Positions 1 through 9,985 of a DNA stretch of 64,000 nucleotides are shown piece by piece. The translations under genes were made by a program, and so were the position numbers. The stretch is from Pyxidicoccus fallax (GTDB lineage Bacteria; Myxococcota; Myxococcia; Myxococcales; Myxococcaceae). Below the pieces are notes generated by a model. That model was given only the letters and a program-made list of their open reading frames with translations, had not been told where the DNA came from and searched no databases. The stretch spans positions 1-64,000 of the forward strand of contig NZ_JABBJJ010000023.1 of assembly GCF_012933655.1 (NCBI RefSeq), given 5' to 3'. Numbering within the stretch: position 1 is the stretch's first letter; each line of letters opens with the position of its first letter.

Positions 1-692
1 CGCCCCGCCAGCCCTCCCGCCATCACCCATCCGGAGAGGAGCGCGATGGCCACGAGCACTCCCGCCACGCCCGCCACCGCCCAGGGCAGCGCGCTTCCCG
101 CGGAGGTCCGGGCGAGGAAGCCCGCCCCGAGCGCCAGCCCCACCCCGAGGTAGAGGCCATGGCCCAGGAGGATGAGCACCTTGCGCACGGCGATGACGCC
201 GACGCCCTCGCCCAGCGGCACGCCGCAGCGGGAGCGCAGCAGCACCGGCTTCATCGTCTCCGCCAGCAGCGCGCCGGCGGGCAGGCCGAGAGCGAGTGAC
301 TCGACGCCCGCGCGGAGGCAGACGAGCCTCCAGGCTTCCGCGCGCCGGCCCATGGCGGCCAGCAGCCGGCTCCATGCGTGGCCATCCAGCACCAGGGAGA
401 CGCCGTAGGGCACCAGGGCCAGCAGCACCACCGGCCCCAGCCGCGCGACTTCGGCCCAGGCCCGCGCCAGGTCCGCGTCCCGGAAGGTGATGAAGAGACA
501 GCCCGCCGCGACAGCGAGCCCCAGCGCGTACAACACCTTCGCGTGCCGGGCCCGGGCGTGGCGGGAGTCCGCGCCGGTGACGCGCCCGGGCCCGTACAGC
601 GCCTTCTCGCGGTCGGCCCGCGCGTGGCGGGCCTCCGCGCCGGGCATGGGGCCTGTCAGGTGGACTTCGGAGTACCCGCTTCCGTGGGTCAT
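1..692 (-). CDS. Flippase-like / lysylphosphatidylglycerol synthase TM-domain membrane protein (3' end outside window)
   Basis: The frame is open from an ATG at 692 to the window edge, about 230 residues. Hydrophobic segments include a stretch near residue 65 (LGPVVLLALVPYGVSLVLDG), then a polar loop with an ETMKPVLLRSRCG-like segment, then ILLGHGLYLGVGLALGAGFL. That pattern, with a conserved AETMKP near the middle, is typical of the UPF0104/AglD2-type flippase-like membrane family. The cytoplasmic N-terminus carries an internal duplication (residues about 16-58, two copies of a unit containing RHARA and LYGPG/LYALG). The start is chosen because the next upstream in-frame region lacks coding character and an AGGGTG lies upstream. 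The substrate is unknown. Confidence 0.7.
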   Translation of the reverse strand, partial: MTHGSGYSEVHLTGPMPGAEARHARADREKALYGPGRVTGADSRHARARHAKVLYALGLAVAAGCLFITFRDADLARAWAEVARLGPVVLLALVPYGVSLVLDGHAWSRLLAAMGRRAEAWRLVCLRAGVESLALGLPAGALLAETMKPVLLRSRCGVPLGEGVGVIAVRKVLILLGHGLYLGVGLALGAGFLARTSAGSALPWAVAGVAGVLVAIALLSGWVMAGGLAG

Positions 693-992
693 GCGCGGGC
701 ACCCTAGAGAGCCCACGTGACGGCACGGCCGCGCCCTCGTGGCGGCGCGTGACATCTCCATGCCGCCCACGCCAACACCACCCCCGCGGCCCGGAGCCCC
801 CTTTCGAATTTCCGGAGCCTTTTTTCACCCCGCGTCCCAGGCGCAACTCCGCGCCGTCACAGGGGTTTATTGGGGCCGATGCAAGAAAATGTAGGCATGA
901 AGCAACCATGAACCTGCATGTACGACAATGCGAATGAGGGTTGCACTTCGGCCCTCATCCACTCACTCCCCCTCACCCCATCGGAGCAAACC
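693..992. other. Divergent intergenic region
   Basis: This 300-base gap separates the divergent flippase-like gene and the gene starting at 993. It contains an AT-richer tract around 800-915 that stands out from the surrounding 70% G+C and probably holds the promoters. I see no convincing -35/-10 pair, RNA gene or additional coding frame. Confidence 0.4.
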
Positions 993-1652
993 ATGAGCGC
1001 CATCTCCAAGCTGTCCGCGGGTCCGTCGCTGGCTTCCTTCCGTTCCATCGGCTCCGAGATGAAGGCCGGCGAGGCTGGCAAGCTCCCGGGTCAGGAGACG
1101 GCGGAGAACGCGCTGAAGGCGCTCAGCCAGAACCCCATCCTCCGCTCGCTGCTGGGCGAGAGCGCCTTCGAGGGCGTGAAGGGCGCGGGCAAGGCGGAGA
1201 AGGCGGGCGCGGCCGGCCAGGCGAAGCCGGAGGAGGCCCTGTCGAAGATTCTCGACACCCTCAAGCAGCTGGTGAGCGTGCTGCAGACGCTGGCCGGTCA
1301 GAAGCCCGGTGAGGGCGCCCAGGGCCAGCAGCAGGCCGGGGGTCCCCAGGCTCCGCAGCAGCAGGCCGGTGGCGCCGAGGCCCCGCAGGGCGCCGGGGCG
1401 CCGCAGCAGGCCGGGGGTCCCCAGGCTCCGCAGGGCGCCGAGGCCCCGCAGCAGGCCGGTGGCGCCCAGGCTCCGCAGGGCGCCGGTGGCGTCGCCGAGG
1501 AGGAGGACGAGAAGGACCCCCTCAAGAAGCTGCTCAAGGCGCTGCAGCAGATCGTCGAGACGCTCGGCAAGCTCATGCAGTCGCTGGGCGCGCAGGGCGG
1601 CGCCGGCCCGGGCCCGGGTGCTGGCGGCGCGGCGCCGGCCGCGGCGGCCTGA
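993..1652 (+). CDS. Hypothetical protein with Gln/Ala/Gly/Pro repeat centre
   Basis: Not recognised. The ATG at 993 is preferred over the in-frame ATG at 918 because GGAG sits seven bases upstream of it. The 219-residue product has an amphipathic N-terminal third, a low-complexity middle built from QQAGG, PQAPQ and GAEAPQ units (about residues 110-165), a short acidic patch (EEEDEKD), a predicted helical segment with repeated leucines (LKKLLKALQQIVETL) and an Ala/Gly-rich tail. There is no signal peptide or membrane segment. The two helical segments on either side of the repeat are similar to each other (SKILDTLKQLVSVLQTL and KLLKALQQIVETLGKL), which suggests a duplicated helix joined by a flexible linker. 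It ends in a hairpin shared with the convergent gene at 1740-2057. Confidence 0.7.
   Translation: MSAISKLSAGPSLASFRSIGSEMKAGEAGKLPGQETAENALKALSQNPILRSLLGESAFEGVKGAGKAEKAGAAGQAKPEEALSKILDTLKQLVSVLQTLAGQKPGEGAQGQQQAGGPQAPQQQAGGAEAPQGAGAPQQAGGPQAPQGAEAPQQAGGAQAPQGAGGVAEEEDEKDPLKKLLKALQQIVETLGKLMQSLGAQGGAGPGPGAGGAAPAAAA
1327..1488 (+). repeat. In-frame Q/A/G/P coding repeats
   Basis: Imperfect tandem copies of an element reading roughly CCGCAGCAGGCCGGnGG followed by CCCAGGCTCCGCAG code for the QQAGGxQAPQ linker of the gene at 993-1652. Copies differ at few positions, so length variation between strains by slippage is likely. Confidence 0.7.
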
Positions 1653-1677
1653 AGCCCCCCTTCCTCATGAAGTCAGG

Positions 1678-1710
1678 CGGCCCGCCACCCTCCCAGGGGT
1701 TGGCGGGCCG
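1678..1710. terminator. Hairpin between convergent genes
   Basis: Two perfectly complementary 10-base arms (CGGCCCGCCA at 1678 and TGGCGGGCCG at 1701) flank a 13-base loop that can pair further (CCCT with AGGG). It lies between the stops of the genes at 993-1652 and 1740-2057 and could serve both. There is no clear U-tract on either strand, so a function as intrinsic terminator is inferred from position and stem strength. Confidence 0.6.
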
Positions 1711-1739
1711 TCGTGCATGCGGAGCACGCCTTTCCGCGC

Positions 1740-2057
1740 TCAGCTCCGGATGAAGCCCCGCTTGAGGCGCTCCAGCTCCGCGCTGAGCTTCTTCATCTCG
1801 TCCGTCTGCTCCACATCGAGGCCGCTCTCGCGCAGCGTCGTCGTCAGCTGGGAGCGGAAGACCTCCACCAATGACGCCGTGGCCGGAGAGCCCGTGGCCT
1901 GGAGCTGACCGCCCAGCTGCGAGAGCACGTCATTCAGGGCCAGCGTCACCTTGCGCACCTCCGCCTCGAGCTGCTCGCGCGACAGCCGTCCCGGCTCCTT
2001 CGCGGCGCGCGTCAGCTCCTGCAGGGACTTGAGCAGCGATTCCACGTCCTGTGCCAT
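1740..2057 (-). CDS. Small helical hypothetical protein
   Basis: A 105-residue, highly charged protein beginning MAQDVESLLKSLQELTRAAK and ending in a basic KRGFIRS. It is predicted to be almost wholly helical, with heptad-like leucines at both ends (LLKSLQEL; MKKLSAELERLKR) that could form a coiled coil or helical dimer. I do not recognise a family. It is convergent with the gene at 993-1652 and has coding-like third-position G+C. There is no signal peptide, cysteine or histidine cluster to suggest catalysis. Confidence 0.7.
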   Translation of the reverse strand: MAQDVESLLKSLQELTRAAKEPGRLSREQLEAEVRKVTLALNDVLSQLGGQLQATGSPATASLVEVFRSQLTTTLRESGLDVEQTDEMKKLSAELERLKRGFIRS

Positions 2058-2409
2058 CCGGTGCGCCTCCCCATCCCAGCGGTGGGGCGCAGCCTACTCC
2101 CTTGTCCAAGCCCAGGCACCAGACCGGGGTGCTCCACACCCATGTGCCTGGACGAAAGCCACGTGCTTGCATTCGTGACGAAGTCGCTGATACTTTCTTC
2201 ATCACCCGAACGAAGCCAGAAGCGTTCGCGGCGGGGATGGGGTGGGTACCCGGAGGCGCAGCGGCCGGACCGGGCACGCGTCAGAGTTGTTCTCCTCTGA
2301 TGCAGTGCGTCCAGGGTGACGCATCGCGCAACGCAGACCTCGGCTCACAGCGGTGGTGCATTTCTTCGTCGTAAGTACGAAGTCATCCAGCAGTGGAGGG
2401 GACACAGCT
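2058..2409. other. Intergenic region upstream of the glucan-use unit
   Basis: 352 bases without a supported gene. It is AT-richer than its surroundings near 2150-2220 and 2350-2400, and contains a short inverted repeat CTTCGT/ACGAAG (2364-2369 and 2377-2382) close to the start of the lipoprotein gene at 2410. This is the most likely site of the promoter for the 2410-16819 unit and of an operator for the ROK protein, but no consensus can be named. Confidence 0.4.
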
Positions 2410-3258
2410 ATGCAGCGTGACAAGCGTTTCGCGTGGGCGTGGGCGGCCGCCGGGGTAGTTGCAATCACAGGCCTCCTCGGGGCGTGCGACCCGGAGGATG
2501 ACGACCCGGCGCCGGCGCCCACGCCGGACGCGGGGACCCGGGCGGACGCGGGCACGCAGCAGCCGACGGACGCGGGCACCCAGACGGACGCCGGGACGCG
2601 GGCGGACGCGGGCACGGACGCCGGGACGCAGACGCCGACCGACGCGGGCACGGACGCGGGCACCCAGACGCCCACCGACGCCGGCACCGAGACGGACGCG
2701 GGCACGGAGACGGACGCGGGCACCGAGACCGACGCCGGGACGGAGACCGACGCGGGCACCCCGACGGTCGTCGTGGTGGACGGGAACTGGTTCCCGAGCG
2801 GCTACTTCGGCTCCAACAACAGCGCCGAGGCGGGGAACATCAAGGAGGACCCCTGCCCCGGCTCCAGGCCCGAGGGGGCCCGCGGCTCCTGCCACCGCTT
2901 CACCTGGACTCCCAGCAACGGCGAGGCCTGGGCCGGAGTCATCTGGCAGTACCCGGCGAACAACTGGGGTGCCGAGGACGGCTTCGCGGTCCCCTCCTGG
3001 GCCACCTCCGTGTCCTTCACGGCCTGGGGCGCCTCGGGTGACGAGGCCGTGGACTTCCTCGTCGGCATCGGGGCCCCGGACGCGGATGGCTTCGAGAGGA
3101 AAGAAGCCTTTCGCCTCACCCCGGAGCCGAAACAGTACACAATCGACGTCAGCCGCGTTCGAGGGAGCCTGGTGGTGGGTGGCTTCGGCTGGGTGTCAGG
3201 AGCGGGTGGAAAGACGGCTCCGGTCGTCTTCTACGTCGACGACATCCACTGGCACTGA
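2410..3258 (+). CDS. Lipoprotein with DAGT-repeat linker and C-terminal jelly-roll-like domain
   Basis: The start at 2410 is chosen over 2353 because a GGAGGGG ribosome site precedes it and it gives a clean lipoprotein signal: basic MQRDKR, a hydrophobic stretch and the lipobox LLGAC at residue 26. Residues about 40-118 are Asp-Ala-Gly-Thr repeats that would hold the C-terminal domain away from the membrane. The last 160 residues are rich in aromatic residues and end VVFYVDDIHWH, resembling galactose-binding-like carbohydrate modules whose last strand carries a D-[DN]-[IL] motif. As first gene of the glucan unit it is probably a surface glycan-binding protein; binding is inferred from context. 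The 282-residue length fits a binding module on a stalk rather than an enzyme. Confidence 0.7.
   Translation: MQRDKRFAWAWAAAGVVAITGLLGACDPEDDDPAPAPTPDAGTRADAGTQQPTDAGTQTDAGTRADAGTDAGTQTPTDAGTDAGTQTPTDAGTETDAGTETDAGTETDAGTETDAGTPTVVVVDGNWFPSGYFGSNNSAEAGNIKEDPCPGSRPEGARGSCHRFTWTPSNGEAWAGVIWQYPANNWGAEDGFAVPSWATSVSFTAWGASGDEAVDFLVGIGAPDADGFERKEAFRLTPEPKQYTIDVSRVRGSLVVGGFGWVSGAGGKTAPVVFYVDDIHWH
2527..2766 (+). repeat. DAGT coding repeats
   Basis: About 16 copies of GACGCGGGCACC-like 12-mers, interspersed with CAGACG, GAGACC or CAGACGCCGACC spacers, encode the Asp-rich stalk of the lipoprotein at 2410-3258. The last four units (TETDAGTETDAGT) are the most uniform and so probably the most recently expanded. 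Confidence 0.85.
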
Positions 3259-3285
3259 GCCCTCCTGCCCCATGCCCGCGGCGGA

Positions 3286-4527
3286 ATGGAGCGTGTGAGG
3301 ACGATGCGAGTGGGAACGGCGGAGACGGTCGACGCGGCGGGGATGCGGGCGCAGAACAGCAGCCTCCTGCTGAACATGATCTGGCGCGAGCGGCAGATTT
3401 CCCGAGCGGAAATCGCGCGGCGGACGGAGCTCAGCCCGTCCACCGTGTCTGCCATCGTCGCGGACCTGGAGCACTCCGGCCTGGTGCGCAACATCGGCGC
3501 CGGGGTGTCCCGGGGCGGCCGCCGTCCCACCCTCATCGGCTTCTGTGACGACGCGTACAGCATCGTCGGCGTGGAATTGGGCGCCACGCACGTCACCGCC
3601 ATCCTCACGGACCTGCGCGGACGCGTGCGCGTGCACCGGCACGCCCCCCAGGCGGTGCGCGACGACCCGAAGAGCACCCTGCAGAAGGTGAAGGAGCTGG
3701 TGCAGGAGTGCCTGGAGGCCGAGCGCGTGCCGAAGCGCTCCGTGCTGGGCATGGGCGTGGCCGTGCCGAGCCCCGTCCACCCGTCCGCCCCGGGCAAGCT
3801 GTCGCCTCTCATCGTGCCGGCGTGGCGCGACTACGACGTGCAGGAGTGGCTCAAGTCCGCCTTCGGCATGCCGGTGCTCGTGGACAACGACGCGAACCTC
3901 GGCGCGCTGTCGGAGTGCTACTGGGGCGCGGGCGTGGGCGGCGAGGACCTGGCGTACATCAAGCTGGCCACGGGCATCGGCTGCGGCTTCATCATCCACG
4001 GGGACGTCTACCGTGGCTCGGGTGGCACCGCCGGTGAGATTGGCCACATCGCGGTGGACTCGTCCGGCCCGCAGTGTGTCTGCGGGCTGCGCGGCTGCCT
4101 CGTCACCCTCATCGGCAGCGTGCCGCTGGTGGAGCGCGCGCGGGAGCTGATGGGCACCAAGGGCCGGCGCGCGCCCACCGTGCGCGAGCTGGTGGAAGGC
4201 GCGCGCGCGGGCGAGCAGGCCGCGCGACAGGTCATCGACAGCCTGGGGCACTACCTGGGCATCGCCGTGGCCGGTCTCTTGAACCTGCTCAACCCCGCCA
4301 TCGTCGTGCTGGGCGGGGAAATCTCCTCGGTGGGAGACCTCTTGCTGGACCCCTTGCGCACCTCGGTGCGCAAGCGGGCGCTGTCCACCTCCATGGCGGA
4401 GACGCGCATCGTCACCTCCGCGCTCGGGGACAAGGCCATCGCCGTGGGCGCGGCCACCCTCGTGCTCCAGGCCGCGCTGCGCAACCGCTCTCTCTTCCCA
4501 CTCCAACACGTTGGAAGGACCGCATGA
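3286..4527 (+). CDS. ROK-family transcriptional regulator
   Basis: An N-terminal winged helix-turn-helix (residues about 22-75, with ISRAEIARRTELSPSTVSAI) is followed by a ROK sugar-kinase-like domain containing VDNDANLGAL, an ATGIGCGFI phosphate loop and GTAGEIGHIAVD. The zinc motif is CVCGLRGC near residue 264, but the Glu that usually follows it is Leu. The 413-residue length is normal for NagC/XylR-type regulators. It is 27 bases after the lipoprotein and overlaps the GH16 gene by ATGA, so it probably senses a glucan breakdown product and controls the unit; the ligand is inferred. The start could also be at 3304, since GGAATGG precedes neither candidate decisively. Confidence 0.9.
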   Translation: MERVRTMRVGTAETVDAAGMRAQNSSLLLNMIWRERQISRAEIARRTELSPSTVSAIVADLEHSGLVRNIGAGVSRGGRRPTLIGFCDDAYSIVGVELGATHVTAILTDLRGRVRVHRHAPQAVRDDPKSTLQKVKELVQECLEAERVPKRSVLGMGVAVPSPVHPSAPGKLSPLIVPAWRDYDVQEWLKSAFGMPVLVDNDANLGALSECYWGAGVGGEDLAYIKLATGIGCGFIIHGDVYRGSGGTAGEIGHIAVDSSGPQCVCGLRGCLVTLIGSVPLVERARELMGTKGRRAPTVRELVEGARAGEQAARQVIDSLGHYLGIAVAGLLNLLNPAIVVLGGEISSVGDLLLDPLRTSVRKRALSTSMAETRIVTSALGDKAIAVGAATLVLQAALRNRSLFPLQHVGRTA

Positions 4528-5381
4528 CCCGAACCCGTCTCCTCCCGTGGCTCGCGGCCATGGGAACCCTCGTCGCGTGCGACCCGGCGGCCCACCGCAA
4601 CCAGAAGCCTGACGCGCCGCCGCCCTCCACCACTCCCCAGCCGAGCACCGAGTGGGAGCTGGTGTGGCAGGACGAATTCGAAGGCCCCGAGGGCACCCCG
4701 CCCGCCACCGAGCGCTGGCGGCACGACGTGGGTGGAGACGGCTGGGGCAATGCCCAGCTCGAGTTCAACACGGACCGGACGGAGAACGCCGCGCTGGACG
4801 GCGATGGCCACCTGGTCATCACCGCGCGCAAGGAGCGCTACGGCACCCGGGACTACACCTCCGCGCGGCTCACCACGAAGGGCCGCTTCGAGCGCGCCTA
4901 CGGCCGCTTCGAGGCGCGCCTCCAGATGCCGGTGGGTCGCGGCATGTGGCCCGCCTTCTGGCTGCTGGGCGCGGACATCGACGAGGTGGGCTGGCCGCAG
5001 TGCGGTGAAATCGACATCCTGGAGTACCGCGGCCAACTGCCGAGCATCATCCGCGGCTCGCTGCACGGCCCGGGCTACTCCGGCGGCAACAACATCGGCC
5101 TGGAGCACGTCGTCGCCGGCGCGAAGCTCAACGAGGACTTCCACGTCTACGCGGTGGAGTGGGAGCCGGAGCGCATCCGCTGGCTGCTGGACGGCAAGGT
5201 CTTCTTCGAGGCCACGCCCAAGAGCCTGCCCGCCGGCAAGCAGTGGGTGTACGACCATCCGCACTTCATCATCCTCAACCTCGCGGTGGGCGGTAACTTC
5301 GTGGGGCCGCCGGACCGGACCACCGTCTTCCCGCAGCAGCTGAAGGTGGACTACGTCCGCGTCTACGCGAGGCCGGAATGA
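4524..5381 (+). CDS. GH16 endo-beta-1,3(4)-glucanase lipoprotein
   Basis: This is a secreted glycoside hydrolase family 16 enzyme, probably laminarinase-type, cutting beta-1,3 or mixed-linkage glucan. A lipoprotein signal ends in TLVAC at residue 19, followed by a Pro-rich linker. The catalytic domain (about residues 45-285) starts WELVWQDEF, has WPAFWLLG, and carries the family catalytic motif EIDILE at residues 162-167 with both catalytic glutamates and the intervening aspartate. It ends in the typical LKVDYVRVY strand. The start overlaps the stop of the ROK gene (ATGA), so translation is coupled. At 285 residues it is a single-domain enzyme without a binding module; neighbouring lipoproteins may supply that role. 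Confidence 0.93.
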   Translation: MTRTRLLPWLAAMGTLVACDPAAHRNQKPDAPPPSTTPQPSTEWELVWQDEFEGPEGTPPATERWRHDVGGDGWGNAQLEFNTDRTENAALDGDGHLVITARKERYGTRDYTSARLTTKGRFERAYGRFEARLQMPVGRGMWPAFWLLGADIDEVGWPQCGEIDILEYRGQLPSIIRGSLHGPGYSGGNNIGLEHVVAGAKLNEDFHVYAVEWEPERIRWLLDGKVFFEATPKSLPAGKQWVYDHPHFIILNLAVGGNFVGPPDRTTVFPQQLKVDYVRVYARPE

Positions 5382-7021
5382 GCCGAGCACTCTGGCTGCT
5401 GCCCGCGCTGCTGCTGGCGGCGTGCTCGTCCGAGCCACGCCCGCGCGCCCCGGGCGTGCTGTTCGTGTCGGTGGAGCAGCGCAGCGCCTGGGTGCGAAAC
5501 TTCAATCCGGTGTTCGCCGGCGCGGGCTCGCGCTGGCCCACGCGCGCGGGCGTCTATGAGTGCATGGAGGTGTTCCTCCCCTCCACCGGCCAGTGGACGC
5601 CGTGGCTGGCCACGGGGCACGCCTGGTCCGAGGACCACCACACGCTGCGCTTCACGCTGCGCGACGGCGTGCGCTGGTCCGACGGCCGGCCCTTCACGGC
5701 CGAGGACGTGGCCTTCACCTTCCAGCTCCTCAAGAAGCACCCGGCCCTGGACGCGGGCGGCGCGTGGCGCTTCCTGGAGGACGTGCGGCCCGAGGGGCCC
5801 CTCACGGTGGCCTTCCGCTTCTCGCGCGTCTACATCCCCGGCTTCGCCGAGCTGGCGCACCAGCCCATCATCCCCCAGCACATCTGGAAGGACGTGGCGG
5901 ACCCGGTGACGTTCACCAACCCGGACCCGGTGGGCACCGGCCCCTTCACCGAGGTGCGCGTCTTCCGCAACCAGGTGTACGAGCTGGGCCGCAACCCGCA
6001 CTACTGGCAGCCCGGCAAGCCCGCCGTGGATGCGCTGCGCTTCCTCGCCTTCCCCACCAATGACCAGGCCAACCTGGCCCTGGTGGAGGGCGAGGTTGAC
6101 TGGGCCGGCAACTTCGTGCCCGCCGTGGACCGCACCTTCGTCTCACGCGACCCGGAGCACCACGCGCGCTGGTTCCCCCTCTTCGGCAGCACCGTCTTCC
6201 TCTACCCCAACACCATGCGCCCCCCGCTGGACGACGTGCGCGTGCGCAAGGCGCTCAGCATGGCCATCGACCGCGAGCGGCTGGTGGACATCGCCATGTA
6301 CGGCTACACGCGGCCGGCCGACTCCACGGGCCTCAACGACGCGTACACGGGCTGGCGCGACGCGCAGGCCGCGAGCGGCGCGTGGGTGCGCTTCGACGAG
6401 AAGGAGGCGGGGCGCCTGCTGGACGAGGCGGGCCTGAAGCGCGGGCCGGACGGCCTGCGGCGCAAGGCGGACGGCCAGCCGCTGACGCTCGACATCGAGG
6501 TGGTGGGCGGCTGGTCGGACTGGGTGCGCGCGGGGCAGGTGGTCGCGCGTGACTTTCGCAAGCTCGGCGTGGACGCCCACCTGAAGACGTACGAGTTCGG
6601 CGCGTGGCAGGAGCGGCTGCAGAAGGGCGAGTTCCAGCTGTCCATCTCCTGGTCGCTGGACGGCCCCACGCCGTACACCTTCTACAAGTGGCAGCTGTCG
6701 CGGCACACGGTGCGCCCGCTGGGCGAGGTGGCCGCGGCCAACTGGCACCGCTTCGGCGACGCGGAGGCGGACGCCCTCCTGGAGCGCTTCGAAACGGCCG
6801 TCTCCCCCGAGGAGCAGAAGGCGCTGATGGCGGGCGTGCAGCGGCGCTTCTCCGAGACGGCGCCGGCCATTCCCCTCTTCCCCAACCCGTCCTGGGGCGA
6901 GGCCAACTCGCGGCGCTTCACCGGCTTCCCCAGCGAGAAGAACCCCTACGCGCGCCTGTCCCCCCACGCCGAGCCCGACAGCCTGCTGGTGCTGACGACG
7001 CTCGCTCCGAAGGAGAAGTGA
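5378..7021 (+). CDS. ABC transporter substrate-binding lipoprotein, family 5 (OppA/DppA type)
   Basis: A 547-residue solute-binding protein of the SBP_bac_5 family. The lipoprotein signal is very short (MSRALWLLPALLLAAC). Family hallmarks include the early WTPWLATGHAWSEDHHTLRFTL segment, DGRPFTAEDVAFTFQLL, the conserved GTGPF loop and VRKALSMAIDRERL. Family 5 proteins bind peptides, but many homologues in beta-glucan loci bind cello- or laminari-oligosaccharides. Its place between GH16 and GH1 genes supports a beta-glucan oligosaccharide ligand, which is inferred. It overlaps the GH16 stop by ATGA and is followed immediately by the permease gene. Confidence 0.92.
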   Translation: MSRALWLLPALLLAACSSEPRPRAPGVLFVSVEQRSAWVRNFNPVFAGAGSRWPTRAGVYECMEVFLPSTGQWTPWLATGHAWSEDHHTLRFTLRDGVRWSDGRPFTAEDVAFTFQLLKKHPALDAGGAWRFLEDVRPEGPLTVAFRFSRVYIPGFAELAHQPIIPQHIWKDVADPVTFTNPDPVGTGPFTEVRVFRNQVYELGRNPHYWQPGKPAVDALRFLAFPTNDQANLALVEGEVDWAGNFVPAVDRTFVSRDPEHHARWFPLFGSTVFLYPNTMRPPLDDVRVRKALSMAIDRERLVDIAMYGYTRPADSTGLNDAYTGWRDAQAASGAWVRFDEKEAGRLLDEAGLKRGPDGLRRKADGQPLTLDIEVVGGWSDWVRAGQVVARDFRKLGVDAHLKTYEFGAWQERLQKGEFQLSISWSLDGPTPYTFYKWQLSRHTVRPLGEVAAANWHRFGDAEADALLERFETAVSPEEQKALMAGVQRRFSETAPAIPLFPNPSWGEANSRRFTGFPSEKNPYARLSPHAEPDSLLVLTTLAPKEK

Positions 7022-7022
7022 G

Positions 7023-7995
7023 ATGCACTACGTCCTCCGGCGGCTCGGCTTCTACCTCATCGCGGCCTGGGCCTCGCTGACGCTCAACTTCGTCATCCCC
7101 CGGCTCGCCCCGGGAGACCCGGCGTCCGCGATGTTCGCGCGCTTCGAGGGGCGCATCCAACCCGAGGCCATGGCCGCGCTGCGCGCCGTCTTCGGCTTCA
7201 CGGACGCGCCGTGGCACGTGCAGTACCTCACCTATCTGAAGCACCTCATGTCCGGGGAGCTGGGGCTGTCCTACGCGTACTACCCGTCCAGCGTGTCGGA
7301 GGTCATCGGCACGGGGCTGGTGTGGACGGTGGGGCTGGCCGGGTTCGCCGTCATCTTCAGCTTCGCGCTGGGCTCGCTGCTGGGCGTGCTGGCGGCGTGG
7401 AACCGCGGCGGGTGGCTGGACTCGGTGGTGGCGCCGGCGCTCGCGTTCCTCGGGGCCTTCCCCTACTTCTGGCTGGCCATGCTGGCCCTGTACCTCTTCG
7501 GCTTCGGGCTGGGCTGGTTCCCGCTGCGCCACGCGTACTCGCATGACGTGGAGCCGGGGTGGACGCTCACCTTCGCGGCGGACGTGGCGCGGCATGCGGT
7601 GCTGCCGGCGGCCTCCATCGTGGTGGCCACGCTGGGCAGTTGGATGCTGAGCATGCGCAACACCATGGTGGCCACGCTGGGCACGGACACCCTGCGGCTG
7701 GCCCACGCGAAGGGGCTGCCCCCGCGGCAGGTGATGCTGCGCTACGCCGCGCGCAACGCGCTGCTGCCCAACGTCACCGGCTTCGGCATGGCCCTGGGCT
7801 TCGTGCTGAGCGGCTCGCTGCTGACGGAAATCGTCTTCTCGTACCCGGGCACCGGGTACCTGCTCATCCTCGCGGTGCGCAACCAGGACTACCCGCTGAT
7901 GCAGGGGCTCTTCCTGGTCATCACCCTGGCGGTGCTCGCCGCCAACTTCGCCGTCGACCTGCTGTGCCTGTGGCTGGACCCGAGGACCCGCGCCC

Positions 7996-8003
<8 letters not shown>
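7023..8003 (+). CDS. ABC transporter permease, OppB/DppB type
   Basis: A 326-residue inner-membrane permease with six predicted transmembrane segments. It opens with the family-typical RRLGFYLIAAWASLTLNFVIPRLAPGDPA and later has the cytoplasmic EAA loop (LAHAKGLPPRQVMLRYAARNALLPNVTG) that contacts the ATPase. The ending PLMQGLFLVITLAVLAANFAVDLL is standard for this class. It partners the fused permease-ATPase encoded next, whose start overlaps its end by 8 bases. Confidence 0.93.
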
Positions 8004-9737
<1,734 letters not shown>

Positions 9738-9756
<19 letters not shown>

Positions 9757-9985
9757 GCGCGCCCCTGGTGGAGGTATCGATTCTCCCGAGCGGCACGGTC
9801 GAGCGCGAATCCTCCCGCGCGGCGCAGCCCTCCGAAGTGCGCTCCCACGCGCAGCGGAGGCATCCGATGAGCGCGCCCCTGTTGGAGGTCTCGGACCTAT
9901 CGCGCGGCACCACCGAGCGCGCCCCCACGTGCCGCGGAGGCATCCGATGAGCGCGCCCCTGTTGGAGGTGTCCGGCCTGTCGCGC
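9738..9985 (+). repeat. Three tandem copies of a translation-start module
   Basis: The segment GCGGAGG-N5/6-ATGAGCGCGCCCCT-G(G/T)TGGAGGT occurs with its ATG at 9753, 9867 and 9947, so the copies lie 114 and 80 bases apart. Each copy contains a ribosome-binding site, a start codon and the first codons (MSAPLxEVS) of the second ATPase gene. Downstream of each early ATG there is also a shared CGAGCGGCAC/CGCGCGGCAC and CGAGCGCG. Only the third copy is in frame with the full ATPase. Confidence 0.9.
9753..9950 (+). CDS. 65-codon leader frame produced by duplicated start modules
   Basis: This short frame begins at the ATG overlapping the stop of the fusion gene (ATGA) and reads through the second copy of the start module in frame (38 codons apart). 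It terminates in a TGA that overlaps the ATG of the true ATPase at 9947. It therefore could be translated and would couple translation of the fusion gene to the ATPase. The peptide is two diverged copies of MSAPLxEVS followed by basic residues and has no recognisable domain. It may have no function beyond coupling. Confidence 0.35.

Noticed and set aside
1298-1576. Cysteine/Ala/Pro repeat protein on the minus strand
   Set aside because: It is the complement of the Q/A/G/P repeat of the gene at 993-1652; the apparent CCGA repeats arise from the coding repeat.
2527-2766. Possible CRISPR-like or satellite array
   Set aside because: The 12-base units are in-frame codons for DAGT in a lipoprotein stalk and have no unique spacers.
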